A stretch of 25,189 nt of DNA. Origin: Chara braunii. Lineage: Eukaryota > Streptophyta > Charophyceae > Charales > Characeae. The notes under the pieces are model-generated. The model searched no databases. It saw only the letters and a program-made list of their open reading frames with translations, and had not been told where the DNA came from. The first letter of the stretch is position 1; every line of letters begins with the position of its first letter. The stretch lies in assembly GCA_003427395.1 (NCBI GenBank), contig BFEA01000527.1, forward strand, positions 421,105-446,293, read 5' to 3'. Shown here piece after piece: positions 1 through 8,255 of the stretch. Position numbers and translations under genes: made by a program.

Positions 1-26
1 AAAAAAAAAAAAAAAAAAAAAAAAAA
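1..26. repeat. Poly-A homopolymer at the window edge
   Basis: The window opens with 26 uninterrupted A residues. On the minus strand this is a T run directly downstream of LINE coding sequence that is still open, so it is not a normal 3' tail of that LINE copy. It may be the tail of another retroelement or simply where the assembly stopped in a homopolymer. Confidence 0.6.
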
Positions 27-330
27 GGAGGGACAGGACATTCCAGGGTAGATGATGTCCTATAAGGAAATGACAGGCAACATCCCACCATCTCCATAAG
101 CGCACCACCATGGGGCAATCAAGGAGGCAATGTTCGAGTGTCGCTCTCTTTCTTGGCACACACGTTTCGCAATAAGAACACAAAGGAGAGAGTAAGCTTT
201 TGCTCTCATAATCTGTTCTCTCTGTTAGGCAATCCGGGGTAGGCAGGCATCGATGGATGATCTGCCACTAGAGCGCCCTGTAGTTGGTAAGTCTTGTGTG
301 GGAGTAGGCAGACCATTTAAAAAAACGGAG
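27..330 (-). pseudogene. LINE ORF2 fragment: zinc-binding reverse transcriptase (zf-RVT) domain
   Basis: Read on the minus strand from about 330 downward, one frame gives FFKWSAYSHTRLTNYRAL, a stop (TAG at 268-270), then WQIIHRCLPT. It continues into a Cys/His cluster: CSYCETC, then TLEHCLLDCPMVVRLWRWW. This is the plan of the zf-RVT domain near the C-terminus of plant LINE ORF2 proteins: an 'LPT' helix, C-x2-C, EHC-x3-DCP and LW. No ATG begins it and it is only about 100 codons, so it is a fragment. It runs to the edge of the window. It may belong to the same element as the minus-strand LINE piece at 1166-2900, which lies upstream in the same orientation, with about 800 bp of unassigned sequence between them. 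The in-frame stop shows it is not functional. Confidence 0.8.
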
Positions 331-1165
331 ATCCTCTTAATTTAGGAGGGAGTCTCTTTTGCAAGGAACATGAATATGGACGAAGCACAAAAATCCAGAA
401 TGCAAAATCACACTGAAGTCCAAGTAGTTAAAGCCAAAGCAGATAGCACATGGAACCGAGTAACCATCCCATTGAGAATGATACAAAAGAATCGTGAGTC
501 AATGTCCATGCCCAACAGGGCAACACCAACAGCATAACCTAAATGTAGCTCTCTCTTGTGAATGGTGTCAGGCACCCTATCTACTCTACAGCCTAGCCTA
601 CAACTACAACAATGAAAGCAACCAGACAACTTGACTACCAGTGAGTGATCATGTCAACACCAATGCCGACCTCCACCTCCACCAGGTACGTGTCCTCTTC
701 ACCCACACTCTCCCTTGTACCCACACAACGCCCTTCACCTCCGAAGAACCACCTTCGCCCTCACCTCCCCTGCACCCTCATGCGGCCCGGTTATGGCCGC
801 CAGTGCCCTGTGTGCAGGCAGCGCTCTACCGCCCAGCGCTGCCCTGCTCCCCTCAGCCTTAGCGCAGCGCAGCATGCATGCAACGCAGCAGCGTGCCGGC
901 CTTGCTCGCAATGGCCAAGATCCCTGCCCACTCGCCCTGCTTGCCTATATGCCAGTGCAGCGTGTGGGCGGGCTCCTTTCAGCCTGCGACCGGGACCCAG
1001 AGGCTGAACCCAGGCCGATACAGTTGAGGCCCGGGGGATGCAGTTGCACCTCTTTCGTCAAGGCCTGCGGCCAGATTCAGATAGTGGGCCGATTTCCCTT
1101 TGGCATTTTCGGCCTCTATACCCAGCATGCATTGTCGGCCTCACGTTCAAGTACCCAGGGCCTAA
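331..1165. other. Unassigned sequence between two LINE pieces
   Basis: No gene is supported here. Positions 331-640 are of ordinary composition. Positions 640-1165 are clearly more GC-rich and rich in CA/CC, and could be a different insertion that separates the two minus-strand LINE fragments. The longest open frames (for example plus strand 715-1251) are low-complexity Ala/Pro/Ser/Cys readings that resemble no family I know. Confidence 0.5.
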
Positions 1166-2900
1166 CTAACTCAAAGGCCCTGGGTTTTCAGCATTTGCTG
1201 AAATCCGAGACTCGTTGCACTCCAACCAACTGGCGTGCTGCAACTGTATGAACCCCACTTCGTGAAATGTTGGCATAGAGGGCTCTTGTTGATTTGCTGG
1301 CCCGCCTTCACTTAGGGCGGGCACGAGGCGTGCTGGGGCCTTAGCCCAGAACATGTACATCATGGCAAGGCCCCTACTTGAGGGCTCAATCCTCACACTT
1401 TTCCACCGCCGCAATATATTGTCCATGATAGCCATCGATTTTCGAGCAACTCTATACCCTTTCTTAACCGTGTTATGCCATGGGACCATTGTGTTATCTT
1501 TCCCCCACTTCCACTCTCATTCAGCAGGATCAAATGGGAGGAGGGGGATAGAGATGGCGGGTTCATATACGTAGTAGGTTTCCTCATCGTCTTGCACTAC
1601 TATGACTCTCATGTAGGAAATTGTTGCCTGATTCTGTCTGTCTAGTTCTTGTGCTTGTTTCAACTCCGTCCATCTCGCTCCTGGCAGAATTGGGGAAAAG
1701 GCATGGAGGTCTCAACTGTTGTGGTTAACCCGTGCCACTCTATACACAGTCATTGGGAGGGGCAGGTCGTCCATATTGACCACCCAGTCCCCTTCAACCA
1801 GCACTGGGTCTTCCTTAAGCTTTTGGATCCAGGCTAACGGGATTCATTCCTGCAGCTCTTGGAATTCTTGAGCGAGGGATGACATTTGTCCCATCCCTTC
1901 CTTCATTGTTTCCTCCGTTACCTAGTCGGTGGTTTGAGCATCCCATAAGTCAGCCAATTTGAAAACTCCCTTTTTCACCCACTTTCTCCATTTGGATTTG
2001 CGGCCCAAGGAGAAGGGCTGACCATCTTGATCCAAAATGTTCGGGTGGCCGAACAGGTGTTGACGACTGACCTCGTGCCATCTGAGGGGAACGGGTTTCC
2101 TTTTGGGACCGTTCGTTCTCCAGAGGCGTACGAGGTCTGGCCATAGCGGATCAGTACGAGTGTCCCATCTAGCTCTCCCTGTCAGGGTATCGGCCCTGTC
2201 CGATCAGGGGCATGCCGGGTTTGTCAGCCACTGCAGGGGGTGCGTTGGTCTCTTAGGTTTGGATTTTGGGGCCAGAGCTCCAATTTGAATATGTGTATAC
2301 GGGGCCCATGGGATGTCATTCCCCAACAACAGTCTGATCAGAAACTTGAACCGAAGAGCGTCGAGTTCTTGTTGGGGGTCAATGATCCCAAAGCCTCCAT
2401 TGGACCTTGGTTGAGTTATTGTGTCCCACGCCAGGCGCTTAATGCAGTTAGTGTCATTATGGTAATTTTTCCACAAAAATGCCGTGGCTGCTTGTCGTAG
2501 CTTAGTGAGCTGTCTGTGGGTCAGTGCCCAAAAGGCTGCTTTATACCAAATTGCCGCAAAGATTGCGTTGTTAAGGGCCAGCGCTCTGCCTACTAGCGAA
2601 GTGTGTTGGCCATCCCATTGCCCCATTCTTTGGATGACAAGGTCTACCAATGCCTCCCCATGATCGGGGGGGGGGTCCCTGCGCTGTCAGTCTAACCCCG
2701 AGCACCCTTGTAGCAGTTTCCTTGGCTTTCCATGACACTTGGGGTTGAGCAGGCGGGTCCTCACCGTTCGGGTGTAGCCACCAACCTTCCGTCTTTGATC
2801 CCCGGTTGACCTTCATGTCCACTGCCAACTCAAAGAGGTGAATAGTATGTGCAAGGGCTTGGAGGCTACTTGCGTTGGCCCGGAAGAGAACCATGAGGTC
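1166..2900 (-). pseudogene. LINE (plant L1-type) ORF2 fragment: RT thumb and connecting region
   Basis: On the minus strand the frame starts at DLMVLFRANASSLQAL, which matches the strand following the YADD catalytic box of LINE reverse transcriptases. A 'LGVRLT' step follows, then VDLVIQRMGQWDGQHTSLVG, ATAFLWK and NGGFGIIDPQQELDALRFKF. These are the usual post-catalytic and thumb motifs of plant LINEs. The frame breaks at a G homopolymer (about 2660-2670) and again near 2200. From about 2135 to 1166 a single frame continues as a Lys/Trp-rich connecting region (including GRKSKWRKWVKKGVFKLADL) interrupted by four stops. The fragment lacks endonuclease, fingers and palm, because it ends exactly at the catalytic box. 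The sequence there changes to a MITE-like element, so the 5' part was lost or displaced at that point. Non-functional. Confidence 0.85.
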
Positions 2901-3048
2901 GTACTACTTCCTAAAGTAGTGCCCATATACAAGCCACGATTTTAGGAAATGTACGGGCCACTACAGGAGCGTCAAAATTCATCCGGCTAGAAATGTTTCT
3001 ACTCTATTATTTTCCCAACCGCAGATCGTGGGGCCATGTACTGGTGGT
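2901..3048. mobile_element. MITE-like element, diverged second member of the TTAA-flanked family
   Basis: The right end TACTGGTGGT followed by TTAA (3039-3052) is identical to the right end of the element at 7798-7954. The left side (ACTTCCT-AA, CCC-TATAC, CGA) aligns in order with the left side of that element. The middle block also matches it (AATG-ACGGGCC, then GG and ATTCA-CC). Length is about 150 bp against 157 bp. The left terminus is eroded: no ACCACCAG and no TTAA are visible. It abuts the truncated LINE RT fragment exactly at its catalytic box. It carries no coding capacity, so it would be mobilised in trans if it ever moved. Confidence 0.7.
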
Positions 3049-3052
3049 TTAA

Positions 3053-3479
3053 TGCCAATGCTGTGGTTTATCCTGGCAGCATTGAGTACATGCAGGGAGT
3101 AACAGTGGAACATTAGGCACAGTAGGCAGGGGTGCCAGGCAAGACAGGGAGGCTTTGCCTGGTTGTAATGATGGAGGGGTGTGAGGTATAGAAGATTGGC
3201 TGCTCGTATCACTGCAGCCTGACTTGTATGTGGGTTGGGAACAGCAACAAGGTGTTTTTTTTTTTTCACTTCGGGGCATCCATCTGGATGATGATCCTAT
3301 TGTTATTTGCAGATTCATGTGACGACTCGCTCTCTGTGCCTTTTTTTTCCTGTGCTTTCGAATTGGAAAACTGTTATGATTGTATTATCAGAAATGAGGT
3401 AGTCAATGCTGGCAGTGGTGTCTGAGTTATTGAGCTTACATAGGTCAGCATCCTGCGTTTTTCATATATCATGCGACGC
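3053..3479. other. No gene seen
   Basis: This stretch contains a T run (about 3255-3266) and no open frame with recognisable protein features. It does not continue the LINE reverse transcriptase that ends at 2900. Confidence 0.5.
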
Positions 3480-3640
3480 TGGACCCGGTTTCCAGCAGAT
3501 ACTGCTCCCACCAATAGAATGGAGCTGTTAAAAAAGTATTATCAGATATGAAAGAGAGAGGCTGGGGACCTCACAATTCCACCCAGACTGAGGGCCTGAC
3601 GCCATAACCCACCTTCGGCTGGTGCTGGAAACCCGGTCCA
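3480..3640. mobile_element. MITE-like foldback element
   Basis: The ends are inverted copies of each other. Left TGGACCCGGTTTCCAGCA (3480-3497) pairs with right TGCTGGAAACCCGGTCCA (3623-3640), with a single-base gap. The enclosed 161 bp has no open frame. I see no clear target duplication in the flanks. Part of its interior (about 3545-3600, around GGGGACCTCACAATTC) recurs in inverted orientation at 4626-4676, so it belongs to a repeated family. Confidence 0.7.
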
Positions 3641-3707
3641 TTGTACCATTTAGTGATTATAATCAGTTTTGCAAGGTACCTTGAAAATATGTAAGAAGCA
3701 CGAGAAC

Positions 3708-3732
3708 TTTTTTTTTTTTTTTTTTTTTTTTT
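3708..3732. repeat. Poly-T run, possible reversed retroelement tail
   Basis: There are 25 T residues, followed by GAGGAAGACTAA. A second run at 4082-4097 is followed by the similar GAGGGAGATCCTAA. On the minus strand both read as a related short sequence ending in a poly-A tail, which suggests two 3' ends of one small retroelement family inserted in the same orientation. Confidence 0.4.
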
Positions 3733-3891
3733 GAGGAAGACTAACACTTCTCGTATATGAAAGCTTTATGATGGGCACGACTCTCATGTTTGTTGTCGAG
3801 CTGTCTGGTGAGATCCCTGGTGATTCAATTGGATGGAGTGTGGGTTGAATTGCAGGGCAACACTCGAATTGCAGGGCAATCCTTTTCAGTA

Positions 3892-4066
3892 GAGTCACAA
3901 AAACGGGTTATAATTGCAGTATGGGGCAAGATACAGTTTGCAATTGCACTTCGAGCACCCTACCTGGCCAGAAAGCTGGGTTGTATACATTGCCCGAGGC
4001 CCTGAACTGCAATTTGAAACTGTATCTTGGCCCCCATAGTGCAATTATAACTCATTTTTGTGACTC
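3892..4066. mobile_element. Long foldback element (about 65-bp arms)
   Basis: The left arm 3892-3955 and right arm 4001-4066 are inverted copies with roughly 90 per cent identity. Shared blocks include GAGTCACAAAAA, GTTATAATTGCA and CAAGATACAGTTT. The loop is about 45 bp. This is the structure of a foldback-type MITE. Just left of it, GAATTGCAGGGCAA occurs twice (3847-3860 and 3866-3879). No protein is encoded. Confidence 0.75.
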
Positions 4067-4269
4067 CCACGTAGTTTCCCCTTTTTTTTTTTTTTTTGAG
4101 GGAGATCCTAATATGAAGAAGCTCCTTTCAGTTTTTTTTTTTCCCCCCCTTGTTTTTTCAGCCTGTTTGTTGTTTCTTATCATTGGGGTATGTGATTTTG
4201 GGTGAACATTCCTGTGCTTCTTCCTCCCTCCCCCCCCTCCTCCTTTCAAAACACGTGTCTTCCACCTCC

Positions 4270-4544
4270 CCCCTCTGTTCTTCCGTAACAAAGGGTGGGG
4301 ATACGTAGCCAAGGCGTGTCGATCAGCAGTCATGTGGGTAATCTGGGAGGATCGGAACAATGTGTGCTTCAGGAATGAGTGGACCTCTGACAGCAAGATA
4401 AAGGCAAAAGTGAAAGCAGTTATCCGCATGATGATCCAGGCAGACTGGGTTCTAAAAGAGGACAAGGGTCGTACTCCGAGAGGCCGAGACTGGTTTAGGC
4501 CGGTACCAAGGGGCCCATGTGTCACTCCAGTGACAGAGCACTAG
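4270..4544 (+). pseudogene. LINE ORF2 C-terminal tail fragment
   Basis: The plus-strand frame reads VAKACRSAVMWVIWEDRNN, then VCFRNEWTSDSKIKAKVKAV and DWFRPVPRGP, ending at a TAG at 4542-4544. A W-x-IW-x-DRN box followed by FRNE and a basic/acidic helix is the usual end of plant LINE ORF2, after the zf-RVT domain. There is no upstream zf-RVT, so this is a 5'-truncated piece. The presumed 3' untranslated region is cut off at 4587 by the adapter junction. Confidence 0.75.
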
Positions 4545-4587
4545 TGGCCTGGCGTGCCCAAGGAAAAGTTTGGCTCTTGACCTAAAC

Positions 4588-4625
4588 CTGTCTCTTATAC
4601 ACATCTAGATGTGTATAAGAGACAG
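4588..4625. other. Nextera mate-pair junction (two back-to-back Tn5 mosaic ends): artefact
   Basis: Positions 4588-4606 are CTGTCTCTTATACACATCT and 4607-4625 are AGATGTGTATAAGAGACAG. These are the two orientations of the 19-bp hyperactive Tn5 mosaic end, joined tip to tip. This 38-bp palindrome is the circularisation junction used in Nextera mate-pair libraries. On the minus strand it translates to the tell-tale VSYTHLDVYKRQ peptide that pollutes protein databases. A LINE 3' end stops dead on its left and a fragment of the 3480-3640 element stops dead on its right, as expected if two distant fragments were ligated. Confidence 0.97.
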
Positions 4626-4676
4626 GGATAACTCCGGGTTGAATTGTGAGGTCCCCGGCCTCTTTCAAGTGCTGGT
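4626..4676 (-). repeat. Fragment of the 3480-3640 foldback family, cut by the adapter
   Basis: Reverse-complemented, this segment shows GGGGACCTCACAATTCAACC preceded by TGAAAGAG. It parallels positions 3545-3600 of the foldback element. The match begins right after the adapter junction, so the remainder of this copy is missing because of the join, not because of biology. Confidence 0.6.
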
Positions 4677-5259
4677 GGTAATAAGATTCATCTTTTTGAA
4701 AAGAAAAAAAAAAAGACACTGACTGATGGAGAGATGCCAGAGGAGCCTCTCGCTCTCGCGAGCAACTAGAAGTTGCCATAACGGTGCAGCCATTGGAAGG
4801 GGCGATGTAGGCACTGACAGGAGTTTGCGTGAAAAGGAGGCAATGCCTTTGCTGGGTGAAGATGGAATCGCAAAATGCTTACCTGAGTCTCCAATGCGCC
4901 AGTGGGTGGGGGTTGGGGGGTGACAATAAACCCCGTGCAGAAGACTAAAACTGAAAAGTGAAAAGAGAAGCAATAAAGTAAAACTGGTTAACGGCAAAGA
5001 ATCTCCAGTAAGAGAAGAGGGGCTCATGGGATCCTGGCCATCCAGGTGGAGTGTTTTGAGCACTGTGAGGAGGGGGCCAATCAGATTTTGGCGACCCGCA
5101 GACCATTCTTGCAGAGCATAATATAATGGAACATTTGGCAGCTGCAACAAGTGCAAAGAAACGTACTTGCAAGGCACAGAGCAACAGCTGAGGGGGTGAT
5201 CAATCTGCAAGGGTACATCAAAAAGGTCGATCAGTCAGACAATAGCTAACCCCACCCCC
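4677..5259. other. No gene seen
   Basis: The only long open frame is minus strand 4665-5210, a Leu/Ser/Pro-rich reading without any motif, and the T-rich stretches explain its composition. It sits just right of the artefactual junction. No repeat structure was recognised. Confidence 0.5.
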
Positions 5260-5379
5260 GCGTCCTGGGGCCAAGTCCCACTTACCCGAATTCTCAACTT
5301 CTGACCATAGATTCGGAGGACAAAGGACAGAAATGAAGAATCAGCGTAAGCGGGACTTGGCCCCGGGCCCCGGGGATGC
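5260..5379. mobile_element. Short MITE-like inverted-repeat element
   Basis: GGGGCCAAGTCCCACTTAC (5267-5285) is matched by GTAAGCGGGACTTGGCCCC (5346-5364), an inverted repeat with one mismatch in 19 bp. Weaker pairing extends outward (GCG-TCC) and inward (CGAATTCT against AGAATCAGCG). The total is about 120 bp and non-coding. No target duplication was identified. Confidence 0.6.
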
Positions 5380-6239
5380 GTTTGTGCTCCACTGATACAA
5401 CGTACGTCGGAGCTCCACCAGAAATCTCTGACTTCTTTTCTTCACTGGCTCTGTGCGACGGCAGTGCGGCCATCTTTTGCACGATTTTCAGTCCAGCAAG
5501 TCAGAGCGCGTCTGGCGGCTGGACATCCGTTCATCAAAATAGAGATGCCGGTGCAAGGCTTCTTTGACCAAGTACTTCCTCAAAGCGGGTTCAATGCATC
5601 TGAACTCGATTGCGGTAATATGGGGAACCTTTGCACTGATTCTCAGGGAATTGTGCTGGTGTTGGGGCGCTCTTTCTGTAATAGTCCCACAGGGCTCAGT
5701 AGATGGAGCCACACAAATGATTATGCAAGCTCAGCCCTTTTTTTTTTTTTTAAGGAGTTCAGGGAAATTAGGAAAAACATGGATAATTGCTAACCTATTG
5801 CAAGGCCACTCAAGCAGCACTTACTAAGTCAAAAAGGAAAGCCACAGAAGTCCTTTGGATGCTCAGAACCCCTCTAAAATTCTCTAACACTGTCTTATTC
5901 CCTGCCGAGCTCTCCCAGGCCTCATGCCCCCACCCTGTTAGGTTACAGGGCAACACGGCTCACCCCAGCTCCTGCCAGCGTCATCCCGACAGCAACCCTT
6001 GGTTTCCCCCTGGAATGCCCGCCCCAAGGCATCCCCAGATCTCTCTACAAGGCCTCACGCCCCTGCTATCAACAGGTTACAGGGCAACCCCGCAGTAGGC
6101 CAGCGTCGGTCTGTCATCGAAAAACCGCAGATCCATGAATATAACAGCATAAAAAAAGCCTAAAGCGAGTTGCAAGAAGTACCCAGAATCCTAAAGCATT
6201 CTCAAGACCGCCAGAAGCAACCGAGAACAACAAACTTGT
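5380..6239. other. No gene; small imperfect duplication
   Basis: No coding sequence is supported. A short imperfect direct repeat is visible: GGCCTCATGCCC..GGTTACAGGGCAAC (about 5929-5955) and GGCCTCACGCCC..GGTTACAGGGCAAC (about 6051-6086). A T run lies at about 5738-5751. Confidence 0.5.
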
Positions 6240-6898
6240 GACAATCAAAGGAATAATCCTCTCTCTGCCCTCCAACCCCCTACTCTTCTTCATCCCCCGA
6301 CAAGCCGACCTCCTCCACCCATAGGTCGCGGGATGAGAACAGCAGCCACAACCACACAATGGACACCTTCCTCAACTCTCCTCCTCTCATAATGAATCGA
6401 CCTCCTCCACCCAAGTTCAGAAGAGGAGGAATAGCAGAAACCAATTGAACTTCCTGAGAACAAACCAAGAGATTCTAGAAAACCGGAGTAAACTGTCAGC
6501 CTGTTAAAACTAGCTGCTCATGAAAAAACCTATTTTTCCGAACAAGCTGAAAAAATGAAGAACCCATCCTCCCACTTCCGTACATCCCCCTACTCTTCAT
6601 CATCTTCCAACGAGCCGGCCTCCTCCACCGCATAGTTCGGAAGATAAAATCACTAGGCAAGCAACCTCACCGAATCCCATCAGGGTTAAGAGCAAACATC
6701 AATTTTTCATCTTCCTTCGACGGGCCGACCTCCTCCACCATATAGTTCGCAGAAGAAGAAGAAAAGAAGTAGTCCACCCCAAAGTGACCTTTGATTGTGT
6801 TTTACGAGCCGACGATAATCAAAGGAACCGTCGTCCCTCTTCTCTCCAACCCCCTACTCTTCTTCATCCCCCAACGAGCCGACCTCCTCCACCACATA
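6240..6898. repeat. Cluster of short related repeats (CCGACCTCCTCCACC motif)
   Basis: A conserved core close to GAGCCGACCTCCTCCACC, usually followed by CATAGTTCG, occurs at about 6304, 6397, 6614, 6724 and 6878, and again at 8336. Several copies are preceded by CCCTACTCTTCTTCATCCCC. The block 6330-6440 (GATGAGAACAGCAGCCACAA onward) recurs almost unchanged at 8268-8380, on the other side of the 377-bp array. Spacing between cores is irregular (93 to 217 bp), so this is degenerate or rearranged repeat DNA. No protein frame fits it. Confidence 0.65.
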
Positions 6899-6984
6899 GC
6901 AGCTAAATGGATCTGCACATCTAGCTCCCCAACGCTGAGGTTACAGGACGGCGCTACCCATCCCAGCATGAGCCCGATGTCCTC

Positions 6985-7058
6985 CACCGTGCAAGCACGG
7001 ATTCGAACCGGCGACCTCGGCCTCAAGAGCCAGGTATCTTAACCACTACAGCCAGGAC
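6985..7058 (-). promoter_or_regulatory. tRNA-like Pol III promoter (A and B boxes), array unit 1
   Basis: On the minus strand, GTCCTGGCTGTAGTGGTTAA contains an A-box-like TGGCTGTAGTGG, and GGTTCGAATCC (6999-7009) is a perfect B box. The spacing is that of a tRNA gene. GTCCT at the start can pair with AGGAC at the far end (about 6980-6984), like an acceptor stem. The T stem is only partly paired and CCGTGCTTGCACGG makes an extra hairpin, so it is not a working tRNA. The likely reading is a tRNA-derived SINE head (Ser/Leu-like) or a tRNA pseudogene. Confidence 0.7.
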
Positions 7059-7361
7059 ACGGTGTTCAAAAGTGGAACCATGCCGGTTGTGATATCCACC
7101 CCACCCCTGCAAGGCTGTAGTGTCCAACTCAGCACACACCACACACAACACCACACAGACACGACGAATTCTCGCACACCTCGCTTTCGCCAATCAGCAC
7201 AAACCCTTACCACTGGTACGCCCTCCCGTCCACCTATACGGGCCACATATCCCGCGGTTAACGGGTGCTTCCACAGCAGCTAAATGGATCTGCACATCTA
7301 GCTCCCCGACGCTGAGGTTACAGGACGGCGCTACCCATGCCAGCATGAGCCCGACGTCCTC

Positions 7362-7435
7362 CACCGTGCAAGCACAGATTCGAACCAGCGACCTCGGCCT
7401 CAAGAGCCAGGTATCTTAACCACTACAGCCAGGAC
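7362..7435 (-). promoter_or_regulatory. tRNA-like Pol III promoter, array unit 2
   Basis: Same sequence as in unit 1, shifted by 377 bp. The A-box region is unchanged. The last base of the B box is altered (GGTTCGAATCT on the minus strand), which may weaken TFIIIC binding. Confidence 0.65.
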
Positions 7436-7738
7436 ACGGTGTTCAAAAGTGGAACCATACCGGTCCTGATATCCACCCCACCCCTGCAAGGCTGTAGTGT
7501 CCAACTCAACACACACCACACACAACACCACACAGACACGACGAATTTTCCGATTATTCTCGCACACCTAGCTCTCGCCAATCAGCACAAACCCTTACTC
7601 CTCCTGTCCACCTATACGGGCCACATATCCCGCGGTTAACGGGTGCTTCCACAGCAGCTAAATGGATCTGCACATCTAGCTCCCCAACGCTGAGGTTACA
7701 GGACCGCGCTACCCATCCCAACATGAGCCCGATGTCCT

Positions 7739-7797
7739 CCACCGTGCAAGCACGGATTCGAACCGGCGACTTCGGCCTCAAGAGCCAGGTATCTTAA
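7739..7797 (-). promoter_or_regulatory. tRNA-like Pol III promoter, array unit 3, split by an insertion
   Basis: The B box (GGTTCGAATCC on the minus strand, 7754-7764) is intact. The A box is cut at its TTAA by the element at 7798-7954, and the rest of the A box resumes at 7955. The insertion separates A and B boxes by an extra 161 bp and should abolish normal promoter spacing. Confidence 0.7.
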
Positions 7798-7954
7798 ACC
7801 ACCAGTACTTCCTGAAAACACTCCCGTATACGCGGAGCGAAATTTGGAATGAACGGGCCTGGGCCGGTAGGCCCGATTCAGCCAAGTGGAGACAGCGCGG
7901 TTTCCACTTTTGGCTGGCCGTATACGCGGAGCGAATTCAGGAAGTACTGGTGGT
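7798..7954. mobile_element. 157-bp MITE with 19-bp perfect terminal inverted repeats and TTAA target duplication
   Basis: The left end ACCACCAGTACTTCCTGAA (7798-7816) and right end TTCAGGAAGTACTGGTGGT (7936-7954) are exact inverted copies. TTAA flanks both sides (7794-7797 and 7955-7958). Units 1 and 2 of the surrounding array show the empty site with a single TTAA. Inside, CCGTATACGCGGAGCGAA occurs twice in direct orientation (7824-7841 and 7918-7935). Two small hairpins lie between (GGGCCT..AGGCCC and AAGTGGA..TCCACTT). A TTAA duplication is typical of piggyBac-type transposases. The termini do not look like classical piggyBac ends, so the superfamily stays open. No coding capacity. Confidence 0.93.
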
Positions 7955-8255
7955 TTAACCACTACAGCCAGGACACGGTGTTCAAAAGTGGAACCATACC
8001 GATCGTGATATCCACCCCACCCCTGCAAGGCTGTAGTGTCCAACTCAACACACAACACACACAACACCACACAGACACGACGAATTATCGCACACCTCGC
8101 TCTCGCCAATCAGCACAAACCCTTACCACTGGTACTCCCTCCCATCCACCTATACGGGCCACATATCCCGCGGTTAACGGGTGCTTCCACAGCAGCTAAA
8201 TGGATCTGCACATCCAGCTTCCCAACGCTGCGGTTACAGGACGGCGCTACCCATC

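Larger units (their letters stand above)
6899..8255. repeat. Tandem array, 377-bp unit, about 3.2 copies
   Basis: Units begin at AGCTAAATGGATCTGCACAT: 6901, 7278, 7656 and 8194. The first spacings are 377 and 378 bp. The last is 538 bp because a 157-bp element plus its 4-bp target copy sits inside unit 3, and 538 minus 161 is again 377. The fourth unit stops after about 60 bp and the flanking repeat block resumes. Each unit carries a tRNA-like promoter on the minus strand, a CA-rich stretch (ACACACCACACACAACACC) and the block GGGCCACATATCCCGCGGTT. Units differ by scattered substitutions and small indels, so the amplification is not very recent. Confidence 0.92.

Noticed and set aside
4588-4625. 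Natural Tn5/IS50 insertion or inverted-repeat operator
   Set aside because: There is no transposase and no target duplication. The sequence is the engineered mosaic end in the exact mate-pair junction arrangement.
4582-5210. Minus-strand open frames 4582-4779 and 4665-5210
   Set aside because: The first contains the adapter-derived VSYTHLDVYKRQ peptide. The second is Leu/Ser/Pro-rich, driven by A/T and pyrimidine tracts, with no motif.
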